Source: Natronospira bacteriovora (GTDB lineage Bacteria > Pseudomonadota > Gammaproteobacteria > Natronospirales > Natronospiraceae). Taken from it: a stretch of DNA of 64,000 bases. Of the stretch, positions 34,252 through 43,274 are shown piece by piece; within the stretch, counting starts at the first letter, position 1, and the number at the start of each line of letters is the position of its first letter. The stretch covers positions 1 through 64,000 of the forward strand of contig NZ_JAVDDT010000011.1 in the NCBI RefSeq assembly GCF_030848495.1, read 5' to 3'. A model generated the notes under the pieces. It was not told the origin of the DNA. It ran no database searches and saw only the letters and a program-made list of their open reading frames with translations. Position numbers and translations under genes: made by a program.

Positions 34252-36282
34252 ATGCTGAATCTGCTCACGCGATTTTCCATTCGCCTGCGTTTACTGTTGA
34301 TGCTGGCACCTGTATTGCTCGGCCTGCTCTACTTTGCCGCTGTCGGGAGCCTGGATCGTCACACCCTGGCCGCTGACATGCAGCGGATCGAGTCCCTGAC
34401 GGAAGTAGCCGTGGCAGTCAGTAACGTGATGCACCAGGTTCAGCTGGAACGGGGCATGTCGGCTGGCTACCTGGCCAGCGGTGGTCAGGATTTTCGCCAG
34501 CAGCTGGGCGGTCAACGGGAGGCAACAGACCAGGCACTTGAAACCCTGGCGCAGGCTCTGGAACAGACCGGATCCCTCGGCACGGACATCCTTGGCGACC
34601 TCAATCTGGCGCGCGGCATACTGGAAACGCGCAGCGCCGTTCGGCGGGACGTAACCCGCCTTGCCGGCGAGCTGGACGACACCATTGCCTTCTACACCAG
34701 CGCCAACACACATTTCGCGGCAGCCATCAGCCGTATCCCCCGTCAAAGCGACAATGGCAGCATTGCCAATGGCCTGACCAGTTATGCCAACCTCATCCAT
34801 GCCAAGGAGCTGGCGGGCATCGAAAGAGCCATGCTGGCGGCAGTGTTCGAGGCTGATTTCTTTACCCCGGCCCAGTTCCAGCGCTTTCAGTCGCTCCTGG
34901 CCCAGCAGCAAACCCGACTCGACGCCATGCGCGCGCTCATGCGAGGTACCCAGCTGGAACGGTTCGAGCGCGCCATGGGACATCGCGCTGTAGAAGCCAG
35001 TGACGACATGCGACGCATTGCGCTGGAGCGGGGTGTGGATGGTGGATTCGATATCCGTGCCGCGGACTGGTTTCAGCAGCAGACCGCCCGTATCGAGCAA
35101 CTGCACGCACTGGAAACCGGCCTCGCTCGCAGCCTGACCGAAGAGGCTACGGCCCTGCGCCAGGCGGCCTGGTCCGGACTTGCCGGCTTCGTCCTCTTGG
35201 CACTTACATTGGTGGCGATCTCCCTGGTGCTGGGCTTCCTCATCGGCCGCAGCGTCATCGATCCCATTCGGCAGGCTCTGCTGGCACTGGAAGACATCGC
35301 TGACGGAGATGGGGATCTCAGGCGGCGCCTGACAGTCACTGGCCGCGACGAGATTGCCCAGCTATCGACGGCCTTCAACCGTTTCACCCAGAAGATTGAG
35401 TCAATGGTGACCCAGGTTAAGGAGACAGCCGCTTCCATTCACATGGCATCGAACGAGATTGCAGCCGGCAACGATGATCTGGCGCAGCGCACCCAGGAGC
35501 AAGCCAGCAGTCTGGAAGAAACCGCCTCGAGCATGGAGGAGATGACGACAACGGTTCGAACGACCGCGGACAACGCCAGAGAGGCTGATCAGCTGGCGTC
35601 CAGCACCCGTGATCATGCAGAGAAGGGCGGTCAGGTCGTTGCCGAAGCCATGCAAGCCATGGGTCAGATCCGCGAGTCCAGTGACAAGGTGACCACCATT
35701 ATCAGTGTCATCGAGGAGATCGCCTTTCAGACCAACCTGCTGGCACTCAACGCCGCGGTGGAAGCGGCTCGTGCCGGCAACCAGGGGCGTGGCTTCGCCG
35801 TGGTGGCCAGCGAAGTCCGGACACTGGCACAGAAGAGCGCTCAAGCGGCTCGGGAGATTCGCGAACTCATTACCGACAGTGCGTCGAGAGTCGAGGTAGG
35901 GTCGGAGCTGGTCAATGCCACCGGAGACAGTCTCACGGAGATTGTGGACGCCGTAAAGCGTGTGACCACAGTGGTATCCGAAATTGCCACCGCCAGCGAG
36001 GAACAGTCCAGCGGAATCGAGCAAGTCAATTCCGCGGTTTCCCAGATGGACGAGGTGACACAGCAGAATGCTTCGCTGGTGGAAGAAGTCACCGCGGCGA
36101 GCCGTTCCCTCCAGGAGCAGGCTGCCGTACTCAATGACATGGTTTCAGCTTTCCGGGTCAGCGATGAGTCCGGGAGGGCGACGAAGACAGAGCGGGATGT
36201 TGTCAGTTCCCCGGGAACTCAGACCTCACTCGAAGGGAAGCCAGGCCGCCACATCGAAGCCATTGACGCTGCCAGCGCCTGA
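34252..36282 (+). CDS. methyl-accepting chemotaxis protein with NIT (nitrate/nitrite-sensing) domain
   Basis: 676 residues. First membrane helix (LRLLLMLAPVLLGLLYFAAV, about 12-32), a periplasmic helical NIT-type sensor with the signature QLERGMSAGYLASGG (about 63-77) and running to about residue 300, a second helix (SGLAGFVLLALTLVAISLVLGF, about 308-330), a HAMP domain with PIRQALLALEDIADGDGDLR, and a signalling domain whose hairpin tip (IEEIAFQTNLLALNAAVEAA) is canonical. NIT domains sense nitrate and nitrite. Together with the Anr/FNR box upstream this points to chemotaxis toward nitrate when oxygen is low. No C-terminal receptor-tether pentapeptide is seen. Confidence 0.93.
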   Translation: MLNLLTRFSIRLRLLLMLAPVLLGLLYFAAVGSLDRHTLAADMQRIESLTEVAVAVSNVMHQVQLERGMSAGYLASGGQDFRQQLGGQREATDQALETLAQALEQTGSLGTDILGDLNLARGILETRSAVRRDVTRLAGELDDTIAFYTSANTHFAAAISRIPRQSDNGSIANGLTSYANLIHAKELAGIERAMLAAVFEADFFTPAQFQRFQSLLAQQQTRLDAMRALMRGTQLERFERAMGHRAVEASDDMRRIALERGVDGGFDIRAADWFQQQTARIEQLHALETGLARSLTEEATALRQAAWSGLAGFVLLALTLVAISLVLGFLIGRSVIDPIRQALLALEDIADGDGDLRRRLTVTGRDEIAQLSTAFNRFTQKIESMVTQVKETAASIHMASNEIAAGNDDLAQRTQEQASSLEETASSMEEMTTTVRTTADNAREADQLASSTRDHAEKGGQVVAEAMQAMGQIRESSDKVTTIISVIEEIAFQTNLLALNAAVEAARAGNQGRGFAVVASEVRTLAQKSAQAAREIRELITDSASRVEVGSELVNATGDSLTEIVDAVKRVTTVVSEIATASEEQSSGIEQVNSAVSQMDEVTQQNASLVEEVTAASRSLQEQAAVLNDMVSAFRVSDESGRATKTERDVVSSPGTQTSLEGKPGRHIEAIDAASA

Positions 36283-36307
36283 TGTCCGATGACCCCACGG
36301 ACAGTCA

Positions 36308-37081
36308 TCACTGCCCCGAAAGGGACAGAAACTCCGGCATGCGCTCTTCCAGGCGATCGCGGCGGTCACGGGAATGGGGGTGGGTGGAAAGGAAGGCGGG
36401 GACTGACAGGGTCGCCTCTTCCATGCGCTCCCAGACCTTGACCGCCTCGCGCGGGTCGTAGCCGGCCATGGCCATCAGCTGGGCACCCAGGTAGTCGGCT
36501 TCCAGTTCGTGGCGGCGGCTGTAGGGCATTTCCAGCAGGAACAGGGTCGCGATCCCGGCGGCGGCCAGTATCCGGTCAGCCTCCTCCCGGGTATCGGCCA
36601 TGGCTGCAGCCAGGCCGTAGGTGGCACCGGTTGCCAGCAGGCGCTGACTGATGCGCTCACCACCATGGCGGGCAATCACATGGGCCACTTCATGGCCCAT
36701 CACCGCGGCGATGCCGTTCTCGTTCTCCAGCACCGGCAGAATGCCGCGAAAGAAGACCACCTGGCCGCTGGGCACCACGAAGGCATTGATGGTGTTCGAA
36801 TCCACCAGATGGAAGGACCATTCCAGATCCCCGAAGCCACGCGCCTCCAGCATGGGTTCAGCCGCCATGACGATGCGCTGTCCAATCACCTGCAGGCTTT
36901 CATACGCCTCGCCTTCGGTGATCTCCCGCTGGCCGCGCATGATGGATCGGAAGGCCTGCTCACCCATTGCCATCTCGGTTTCCGGGGAGGTCAGCAGGAG
37001 CTGCTCACGCGCGGTTTGGGGCACGGTCTGGCAAGCGGTCAGCAGGATAACAAGGCAGATGACGGTGACGGCGTTTTTCAT
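36308..37081 (-). CDS. M48 family metalloprotease lipoprotein
   Basis: 257 residues from the ATG after GAGGGAA (51 upstream codons discarded). A lipoprotein signal ends LLTAC at residue 17. The zinc motif HEVAH is at 130-134 (MGHEVAHVIARHGGER), and the third ligand lies in RRHELEADYLGAQLM. It resembles the Oma1/BepA/LoiP group of periplasmic M48 proteases that act on outer-membrane proteins, but it lacks the long TPR domain of BepA. Monocistronic. Confidence 0.92.
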   Translation of the reverse strand: MKNAVTVICLVILLTACQTVPQTAREQLLLTSPETEMAMGEQAFRSIMRGQREITEGEAYESLQVIGQRIVMAAEPMLEARGFGDLEWSFHLVDSNTINAFVVPSGQVVFFRGILPVLENENGIAAVMGHEVAHVIARHGGERISQRLLATGATYGLAAAMADTREEADRILAAAGIATLFLLEMPYSRRHELEADYLGAQLMAMAGYDPREAVKVWERMEEATLSVPAFLSTHPHSRDRRDRLEERMPEFLSLSGQ

Positions 37082-37142
37082 CGTTCCCTCTCGATGGCAG
37101 TGAACCCCGATTATAGCCACCAGGCTCCGCGACACCGACCAC

Positions 37143-37171
37143 AAAAAAACGGCCGCCTGATTGGCGGCCGT
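37143..37171 (-). terminator. Rho-independent terminator of the isocitrate dehydrogenase gene
   Basis: ACGGCCGCC and GGCGGCCGT form a 9-bp stem (37149-37157 with 37163-37171); on the minus strand seven T residues follow. It lies about 25 bases beyond the stop. Confidence 0.93.
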
Positions 37172-37196
37172 TTCGGGGTCGTGCTTGAGGGCGGTC

Positions 37197-38699
37197 TTAC
37201 TCGCCCTGACCGAGACTGAAACCGAGCTGACCATCGAAGGTGTAGAGCTGCTCGGTCTTGATGAAGTCCAGGCCGGCTTCGTTGATGCGGCCCAGCAGGG
37301 TGATCACATCGGCGTTGCTGGCCGTGACGCCCTCATCGGCGCGGAAGCGGCAGCGCCAGTGATCGGTGCAGAAGGTCTCCGGCAGGCCTTCCGGCCACAC
37401 CTTGACCCCGCGATTGGTGATCAGGCGCAGCTCGAAGGGCGTGCCCTCGGTGAGCCCGGCGAGACGATCACCCAGGGCCTTGGGATCACGACCGGACTCG
37501 TCGTAATCCAGGAACACGTCCACACCCACCAGGGCCTTCTCCGAGCGATCCGCCGTCGGCGTCCAGGCGTTCTCGAAGTTCGGCAGCTCACCGGCCGGGG
37601 GCACGACCATCTTCTCCGGCTTACGGCCCAGATTCTCGATGATGCGATCGCCAAAGGCCTGGGTGCCCACGCGCTCGCGGCTGTGTCCTTCCTTGTAAAG
37701 ATCGCCCGTGTGCACGCCTTCTTCCAGGGTCACCATCCAGGCGTCCTGGATCGTCGCGGCGGTGTCGGCGTCGCCCAGGTAACGCAGCATCTCGCAGGCC
37801 GCCAGCAGCATGCCGGAGGGGTTGGCAATGTCCTTGCCGGCGATGTCCGGGGCGGAACCGTGCACGGCCTCGAACATGGCGCAGCCCTCGCCGATGTTGG
37901 CGGAACCACCCAGGCCCACCGAGCCGGTGATCTGCGCGGCCACGTCGGACAGGATGTCGCCGTAGAGGTTGGGCGCGAGAATGACGTCGAAACGATCGGG
38001 CTGGTCGGCCAGCAGCGCGGTACCGATATCAATGATGCAATGCTCGGCTTCGATGTCCGGGTACTCGGCGGCCACTTCCTTGAAGACCCGATGGAAGAGC
38101 CCATCGGTGAGCTTCATGATGTTGTCCTTGCTCATGCAGGTGATCTTGCGGCGACCCTGGCTGCGTGCCAGCTCGAAGGCATAGCGGGAAATGCGTTCAC
38201 AGGCCGGGCGCGAGATCAGCTTCAGGCACTGGGTGACTTCCCGCGTCTGGCGATGCTCGATGCCGGCGTAGGTGTCTTCCTCGTTTTCCCGAACGATCAG
38301 CACGTCCATGTCCGGATGGCGGCTCGGGACCACCGGATCAAGGGAACGGCAGGGCCGGATGTTGGCGAACAGACCGAGCGACTTGCGCAGGGTGACGTTG
38401 AGACTCTTGTAGCCACCGCCCTGGGGCGTGGTGATCGGCCCCTTGAGCAGGACCCGGTGGGTGCGAATCGCGTCCCAGGCCGATTCCGGAATACCGGAGC
38501 TGACGCCGTCGAGGTAGCAGGCCTCGCCAACGGTAATCGGGTCGAACTTCACGGCCGCGCCAGCGGCCTCCAGGATCTTGACCACCGCACGGGTGATTTC
38601 CGGGCCAATGCCGTCACCTTCGGCCAGGGCGACGGTGGTGGCTTCCGTCGCCGGGCGGGCGGCGCCGTATTCATCGTTCTTGGGGGCTGCGCTGGACAT
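37197..38699 (-). CDS. icd: isocitrate dehydrogenase, long form, predicted NAD+-dependent
   Basis: 500 residues from the ATG six bases after GGAG; a GTG four codons earlier is possible. It is of the Thermus/Rickettsia-like long type: catalytic core (LKGPITTPQGGGYKSLNVTL, RKSLGLFANIRPCRS, ITCMSKDNIMKLTDG, APNLYGDILSDVAAQI) plus a roughly 150-residue C-terminal domain (KALVGVDVFLDYDESGRDPK...). In the cofactor loop HGSAPDIAGKDIANP the residues D285-I286 stand where NADP enzymes have Lys-Tyr, so NAD+ is the predicted cofactor. It catalyses oxidative decarboxylation of isocitrate in the TCA cycle. It is divergent from a LysR regulator across a strong palindrome. Confidence 0.9.
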   Translation of the reverse strand: MSSAAPKNDEYGAARPATEATTVALAEGDGIGPEITRAVVKILEAAGAAVKFDPITVGEACYLDGVSSGIPESAWDAIRTHRVLLKGPITTPQGGGYKSLNVTLRKSLGLFANIRPCRSLDPVVPSRHPDMDVLIVRENEEDTYAGIEHRQTREVTQCLKLISRPACERISRYAFELARSQGRRKITCMSKDNIMKLTDGLFHRVFKEVAAEYPDIEAEHCIIDIGTALLADQPDRFDVILAPNLYGDILSDVAAQITGSVGLGGSANIGEGCAMFEAVHGSAPDIAGKDIANPSGMLLAACEMLRYLGDADTAATIQDAWMVTLEEGVHTGDLYKEGHSRERVGTQAFGDRIIENLGRKPEKMVVPPAGELPNFENAWTPTADRSEKALVGVDVFLDYDESGRDPKALGDRLAGLTEGTPFELRLITNRGVKVWPEGLPETFCTDHWRCRFRADEGVTASNADVITLLGRINEAGLDFIKTEQLYTFDGQLGFSLGQGE

Positions 38700-38763
38700 G
38701 ATCCTCTCCACTTCTCTGCGGTTTTCAGGCGCGCGAAGTGTAATTCTCGCAACAAGTAGAGTA

Positions 38764-38805
38764 AAGTTAATTATACTTGATGTTCGATTAGATAATTATC
38801 TAATC
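38764..38805. promoter_or_regulatory. LysR-type operator region between icd and lysR
   Basis: A perfect 20-bp palindrome (38786-38805, half-site GATTAGATAA) lies directly before the ribosome site of the LysR gene. Next to it is an imperfect palindrome AAGT-TAATTAT-ACTT (38764-38778). A perfect TATAAT on the minus strand (38775-38770) suits icd, with its -35 falling inside the large palindrome. This is the layout of a LysR regulator controlling itself and the divergent gene. Confidence 0.75.
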
Positions 38806-38818
38806 AAGGATGGCTCTT

Positions 38819-39778
38819 ATGCACCTCACCCTGCACCAGCTCCGCATCTTCCGCACCGTGGCCGAAACCGGCTCCATCACGCGGGCGGCCAAACAGCTGC
38901 ATCTCACCCCGCCCACCCTGTCCATCCAGCTACGGCAGCTGAGTGAGGCGGCCGGCCTGCCCCTGTATGAAGTGGTGGGGCGCCGCCTGCGACTGACCGA
39001 AGCCGGGCACGACATGTTCGAGGCGGCACGCGCCGTGGACGAACCCCTGCGGCGGCTGGAGCAGCAATTGTCGGCCCGCCAGGGCATCGAACGCGGCCGC
39101 CTCAAGATCGCCGCCGTCTCCACCGGCGAGTACTTCATGCCCCGGGTGCTGGGCAATTTCCGCCGCCAGCACCCCGGGATCGAGGCCAGCCTGAGCATCC
39201 TGCCCCGCTCGGCCCTGATCGAACGTCTCAACGAGGGCCTGGACGACTGGTATCTGATGACCCGTCCACCCTCGGATCGCCGCCTGGAAAACCAGCAGGT
39301 GGGCATCAACCCGCTGGTGATGATCGCAGCGCCGGATCACCCCTGGACCCGGGCCCCGAGCATTGGCTTTGATCTGATTGCCCGGACCGGCTTCGTGGTA
39401 CGTGAACAGGGCTCCGGAACACGCCTTTGGACGGAAGAATGGCTGCAACGCTTCGGGGTGGAGCTGCGCCCTGAGCTGGAACTGGGCAGTAACGAAGCCA
39501 TCAAGCAGGCCGTGCGCGGCGGCCACGGCCTGGCCGTGATTTCCCTGCACGCCGTGCAGCTGGAACTGGAAGCGGGTGAGCTGGTGATGCTGGATGTGCC
39601 CTACTTCCCGGCCCCGGTGTACTGGCACCTGGTACAGAAACCGGATCGACGACTGACACCGGCGGCGGAAGCCTTCCACAACCATCTGCTGGCGGAGATG
39701 CCCCGGCTCGATCAGCAGCTGGTACAGCGCCTGCACGACAACGATCAGCCCTGGCCACCCACGGATCACCAGGCCTGA
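38819..39778 (+). CDS. LysR-family transcriptional regulator
   Basis: 319 residues starting MHLTLHQLRIFRTVAETGSI; this ATG has an AAGGA 8 bases upstream, whereas the ATG three codons earlier overlaps the site. Helix-turn-helix at about 5-60 (SITRAAKQLHLTPPTLSIQL), then a PBP2-type effector domain (GRLKIAAVSTGEYFMPRVLG ... GHGLAVISLHAV). It is of the CbbR-like branch by the opening and length. The divergent neighbour and the palindrome between them point to control of icd, so a TCA-related metabolite is a plausible effector (inference). Confidence 0.9.
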   Translation: MHLTLHQLRIFRTVAETGSITRAAKQLHLTPPTLSIQLRQLSEAAGLPLYEVVGRRLRLTEAGHDMFEAARAVDEPLRRLEQQLSARQGIERGRLKIAAVSTGEYFMPRVLGNFRRQHPGIEASLSILPRSALIERLNEGLDDWYLMTRPPSDRRLENQQVGINPLVMIAAPDHPWTRAPSIGFDLIARTGFVVREQGSGTRLWTEEWLQRFGVELRPELELGSNEAIKQAVRGGHGLAVISLHAVQLELEAGELVMLDVPYFPAPVYWHLVQKPDRRLTPAAEAFHNHLLAEMPRLDQQLVQRLHDNDQPWPPTDHQA

Positions 39779-39855
39779 GTCAGCGCCGGTAGAACTTTCT
39801 TCCGGCGGGTCGGCGAATTAATATTGCCACCACGGACAATGTGTCGAGGATCACC

Positions 39856-40284
39856 ATGGAACGCCAGTATCGATCGAAGATGGACGCCTGGATCGTGCTC
39901 GTGCTGCTGGGCAGCGCACTGGTCTGTCTCTGGGCCGGTGGAGTCCTGCTGATCGAAAGTGAGGGCGACAAGTTGGTCATCGCCCTGCTCATTGCAGCCG
40001 TAGGTGCAGGGTTGCCCCTCTGGATGCTGCTGGACACCGTCTATGTGATCGATCAGGACATGATCCGCGTCCACAATGGCCCCTTCCGCTGGAAAGTACC
40101 GCTGGCGAACATCCAGTCAGTGAAGCGTGAACGTACGATTCTTGCCGGTCCCGCCCTGTCCATGGATCGCATCGTGATCCAGTACGGGCGCTGGAAGATG
40201 CTCATTATCTCCCCACGTGATCCCGAAACCTTCATCGCCGAGCTGGAGAACCGCCGCGCCTCGCTCAGCCCGTCCGTGAGCTGA
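39856..40284 (+). CDS. membrane PH-domain protein (bPH_4 type)
   Basis: 142 residues; ATG 7 bases after GAGGATC. Two membrane helices (WIVLVLLGSALVCLWAGGVL and LVIALLIAAVGAGLPLWMLL) are followed by a small bacterial PH-like domain: TVYVIDQDMIRVHNGPFRWK, VPLANIQSVKRERTI, PALSMDRIVIQYGRWKMLII, SPRDPETFIAELENRR. This is the bPH_4 pattern, with the S-P-x-D-x-E-x-F-I end. Function unknown in the family. Located between the LysR gene (same strand, 77 bases) and a convergent hydrolase. Confidence 0.85.
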   Translation: MERQYRSKMDAWIVLVLLGSALVCLWAGGVLLIESEGDKLVIALLIAAVGAGLPLWMLLDTVYVIDQDMIRVHNGPFRWKVPLANIQSVKRERTILAGPALSMDRIVIQYGRWKMLIISPRDPETFIAELENRRASLSPSVS

Positions 40285-40319
40285 GCCTCACAACGGCGTG
40301 ATGCCATCGCGGCTGATTC

Positions 40320-41351
40320 TCAATGGCTAACTGCCTGAGCCTTCATCCCCTCAAGCAAGGCCGCACGGAAGGCCGCCGGCTGGTCCACCCAGGCATTATG
40401 GCCGGCGTTTTCCAGGAGCACGTAATTCACGGAATCGCTGCCGGCAAACCAGTGGCTATACAACTTGCCACCAAAATCATTGAAATCATGATCGCCCATG
40501 ATCACGGAGACGGACTCATGGTGCCCCAGCAGATCGTCAATGTAGTTCCAGGGCTGAGATTCCATCATGTCACGGCCAGCAGCCTGGCCCGCTTCGACCG
40601 CATAGAACATGCCACCCTGCATTCGGGGCCATTGACTGATGTCGTAAAGATTGACGGAAGAGAAATTAACGCGCCAGCGCATGGAACGCTCACGGGCTGA
40701 CAGTTCATCGCCATCCAGACCACGGCGTTTCAGTTCTGCCTGCACACGGTCGCGCTGCTGAAGTCGCTGTACTGCCTCATCACGCGGCACCATCAGCGCT
40801 TCTTCCTCATCGTCCAGCGGCCGTTTCAGGTTGGCCGGGGCCAGCAGCACCAGTTTCCCGGTCACCTCAGCGTGTTCAGCGCGATAACGTGCAGCCAGAT
40901 AGCCACCAGCCGAGTGCCCAATCAGATTTACTCGCTCAAGCCCCAACTCCTTGCGCAGGGCATCCAGGTCGTCAACATGGGCCTGCACGGAAATGGTCGA
41001 CACATCGCAGTCCGACCGCAGGCTACCCCGCTGATCGTAAAGGACGATGCGAAAGTCCCTCTCCAGCCCCGCCAGGGCCTGACGCAAATAGGCATGCTCA
41101 ATACCAAAACCACCATGCAAACCAATCCAGGTTTCGGCTTCGGGGTCACCGAACTCGCGTATATAGAGCCGGCAATCCTCATCCACGGGCAGATACCATT
41201 CAAACCCGCCGCCGTGGCTCATCGGATCCTGCAAGGTGCGCGCAAACACATCCTCTTTCATTTGCTCGCGCTCATCCGCGACCAAGTCGGTGGCATGGGT
41301 TGTGAGCAGGCACATCGCCAGACTGACAGACAGACCGATAGGCAACCGCAT
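40320..41351 (-). CDS. exported alpha/beta hydrolase, proline iminopeptidase-like
   Basis: 343 residues from the ATG after a GGGGGG run; 62 upstream codons dropped. Signal peptide (LPIGLSVSLAMCLLTTHATD). Hydrolase landmarks: IGLHGGFGIEHAYLRQAL (oxyanion region), LYDQRGSLRSDC, nucleophile LIGHSAGGYLAARY, acid MGDHDFNDFG and base ENAGHNAWVDQP. The DQRGSLRSD stretch recalls proline iminopeptidases (DQRGxGxS). Likely releases amino acids or small esters in the periplasm. A 182-base gap separates it from the S10 gene upstream on the same strand; that gap holds a small hairpin (about 41492-41518) and nothing else clear. Confidence 0.85.
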   Translation of the reverse strand: MRLPIGLSVSLAMCLLTTHATDLVADEREQMKEDVFARTLQDPMSHGGGFEWYLPVDEDCRLYIREFGDPEAETWIGLHGGFGIEHAYLRQALAGLERDFRIVLYDQRGSLRSDCDVSTISVQAHVDDLDALRKELGLERVNLIGHSAGGYLAARYRAEHAEVTGKLVLLAPANLKRPLDDEEEALMVPRDEAVQRLQQRDRVQAELKRRGLDGDELSARERSMRWRVNFSSVNLYDISQWPRMQGGMFYAVEAGQAAGRDMMESQPWNYIDDLLGHHESVSVIMGDHDFNDFGGKLYSHWFAGSDSVNYVLLENAGHNAWVDQPAAFRAALLEGMKAQAVSH

Positions 41352-41533
41352 GCCCCCCCCTGCTTGTATTTTGGGATTATTGGAACACTGATAATGCGGT
41401 AATAGCCTTCCGATCTCAAGGCAGCCGCGGATTCGCCTGCGCCCGCACCAGATGCTGACAGGAAAGCCAAAGCGGCGGGCCCCACGGGTCGGTGGTGCCA
41501 GACACGCTGGCACCACCACCGGGCCTGGCTTCC

Positions 41534-43045
41534 TCATTCGTATCGGGCGGCCTCTCCCTCTTCGGGGATTGAGTTCAGAATGAACTCGCGCAGGTCGCGA
41601 TTGGATTGGCGCAGGTCGTCATAGCGCAGGTACATCATGTGGCCGCTGCGGTAGCCCTTGAAGCTCAGGCGGTCGCGCATTTCGCCACTGGGGTCGAGCT
41701 GCCACATGCTGTACTTGGCGTCGAAGTAGTTGGTGGCGCCATCGTAGTAGCCGGCCTGGAACAGCACGTTGAGGAAGGGGTTCTGGGCCATGGCCTGGCG
41801 CAGGTTTTCGCCCGTCCGATTGTTCTGTCGATCCCAGGGGTGCACCGGCCCGAACATGTTGTACTTGATGTCGGTCTCGTATTCGAGCTCATTGCGGATG
41901 TAATGGTTGATGGCTGGTGTGAAGGCATGCAGCCAGGCCGTCAGCTCTGCCCAGTAATCCGGCCGCTCGCCCACGTTCTTGCGGTCGATGCCGAGATAGC
42001 GTGAATCCAGCCGCCCCACGGTGCGCCCACGCTCCCGCAGCAGATCCTTCCAGAAGAAGGCCAAATCGATGTCCAGATTGCTGCCCAACACGCTCTCCAC
42101 GGATAGCCCGGAGTAGCGGGCTACCTGCTCGGCGATTTGCTGGCGCTCGTCTTCGTCAATGAACGCGCCCCGGGCCAATGCCGGCAGATACTCATCCAGA
42201 GTGAATTCCTCCACTTTGGGCAGAAGCTCGTAGAGATCCAGGGCCTGCAGATCCTCGCCCAGGGCCTCGTGATACCAGGCCGTGGCGGCAAAATAGGGCA
42301 GGCGGTTAGCCGCCTTCACCGGCCCGTCACGGTCGATGCCCATGTCGGTGGGCGAGACCAGGATCACACCGTTAAGGTACATCCACTGGCGGTTCTGAAG
42401 CTCCAGGGCCAGGCCGGCGACCCGCGTTGTGCCGTAGCTCTCGCCAATCAGGTACTTGGGCGAGTTCCAGCGTTCATGGCGGGTGACGAAGGTGTTGATC
42501 CATTCCGCCAGGTATTCAATATCCTGTTCGACGCCGAAGAAGCGTTCCTTCTGCTCCTCGCGGCTCAGCTTCTCGCCCTCCTCGTCGGGCACCACCCGGG
42601 AATACCCGGTATTGATCGGATTCACGAAGACGATATCGGCCACATCGAGCACCGAGTAGGGATTGTCCTTGATCCCATAGGGCTGCACCGGATAACCCTC
42701 ATCGTCGATCTCCAGCACCCGCGGCCCGGTGTAAGCCACATGCATCCACACCGAGGCCGAGCCCGGCCCGCCATTGAAGGAAATCAGCAGAGGGCGACGG
42801 TCCCGATCACGTACATCGGTGCGCTGATAATAGGTGTAGAACAGCGTGGCAATCGGCTTTCCGTCCTCGTCCCACACCGGTTGGGTGCCGGTGGTGGCCG
42901 AGTAACGCACCCGCTGCCCTTCAATTCGCATGTCATGCTCGGTGACCACGGCATCATCAATCGCAATGCTGCGCTCACTGGCCAGTGCTGTCGCCGCCAG
43001 CAGAAGCAGAAGAACAGCACCCAGTCCTTGATTCAAGATCCGCAT
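41534..43045 (-). CDS. exported S10 serine carboxypeptidase-like protein
   Basis: 503 residues, starting MRILNQGLGAVLLLLLAATA with a signal peptide ending near ALASE; a GTG two codons earlier overlaps the GAGGT site. S10 landmarks: LLISFNGGPGSASVWMHVAY (oxyanion), DIVFVNPINTGYS, nucleophile YLIGESYGTTRVAGLALELQ, then Asp in AGYYDGATNYFD and His in KGYRSGHMMYL. It should be an exported carboxypeptidase. A truncated copy of its first 83 codons lies about 4.7 kb away (47755-48003) in the same orientation. Confidence 0.92.
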   Translation of the reverse strand: MRILNQGLGAVLLLLLAATALASERSIAIDDAVVTEHDMRIEGQRVRYSATTGTQPVWDEDGKPIATLFYTYYQRTDVRDRDRRPLLISFNGGPGSASVWMHVAYTGPRVLEIDDEGYPVQPYGIKDNPYSVLDVADIVFVNPINTGYSRVVPDEEGEKLSREEQKERFFGVEQDIEYLAEWINTFVTRHERWNSPKYLIGESYGTTRVAGLALELQNRQWMYLNGVILVSPTDMGIDRDGPVKAANRLPYFAATAWYHEALGEDLQALDLYELLPKVEEFTLDEYLPALARGAFIDEDERQQIAEQVARYSGLSVESVLGSNLDIDLAFFWKDLLRERGRTVGRLDSRYLGIDRKNVGERPDYWAELTAWLHAFTPAINHYIRNELEYETDIKYNMFGPVHPWDRQNNRTGENLRQAMAQNPFLNVLFQAGYYDGATNYFDAKYSMWQLDPSGEMRDRLSFKGYRSGHMMYLRYDDLRQSNRDLREFILNSIPEEGEAARYE

Positions 43046-43274
43046 ACTCACCTCATTTGCAATTGGAAATCACTGAAATCGGCGACCGCCAGCCGACAGG
43101 CATCCCGCCTTCGACCGTGTGCGTCGCATTCAGTTCTATGTTCGAGCTGCGCCACCCATCCCGTCATGGGTACCGCTGACCCCATTTACTGGGCCATCCG
43201 GAACCGGCACGACACAATTTGCGTGAGAATCCGCCTGGACAATTCAGCTATTCGGATGAACAAGGAAACCAAGG

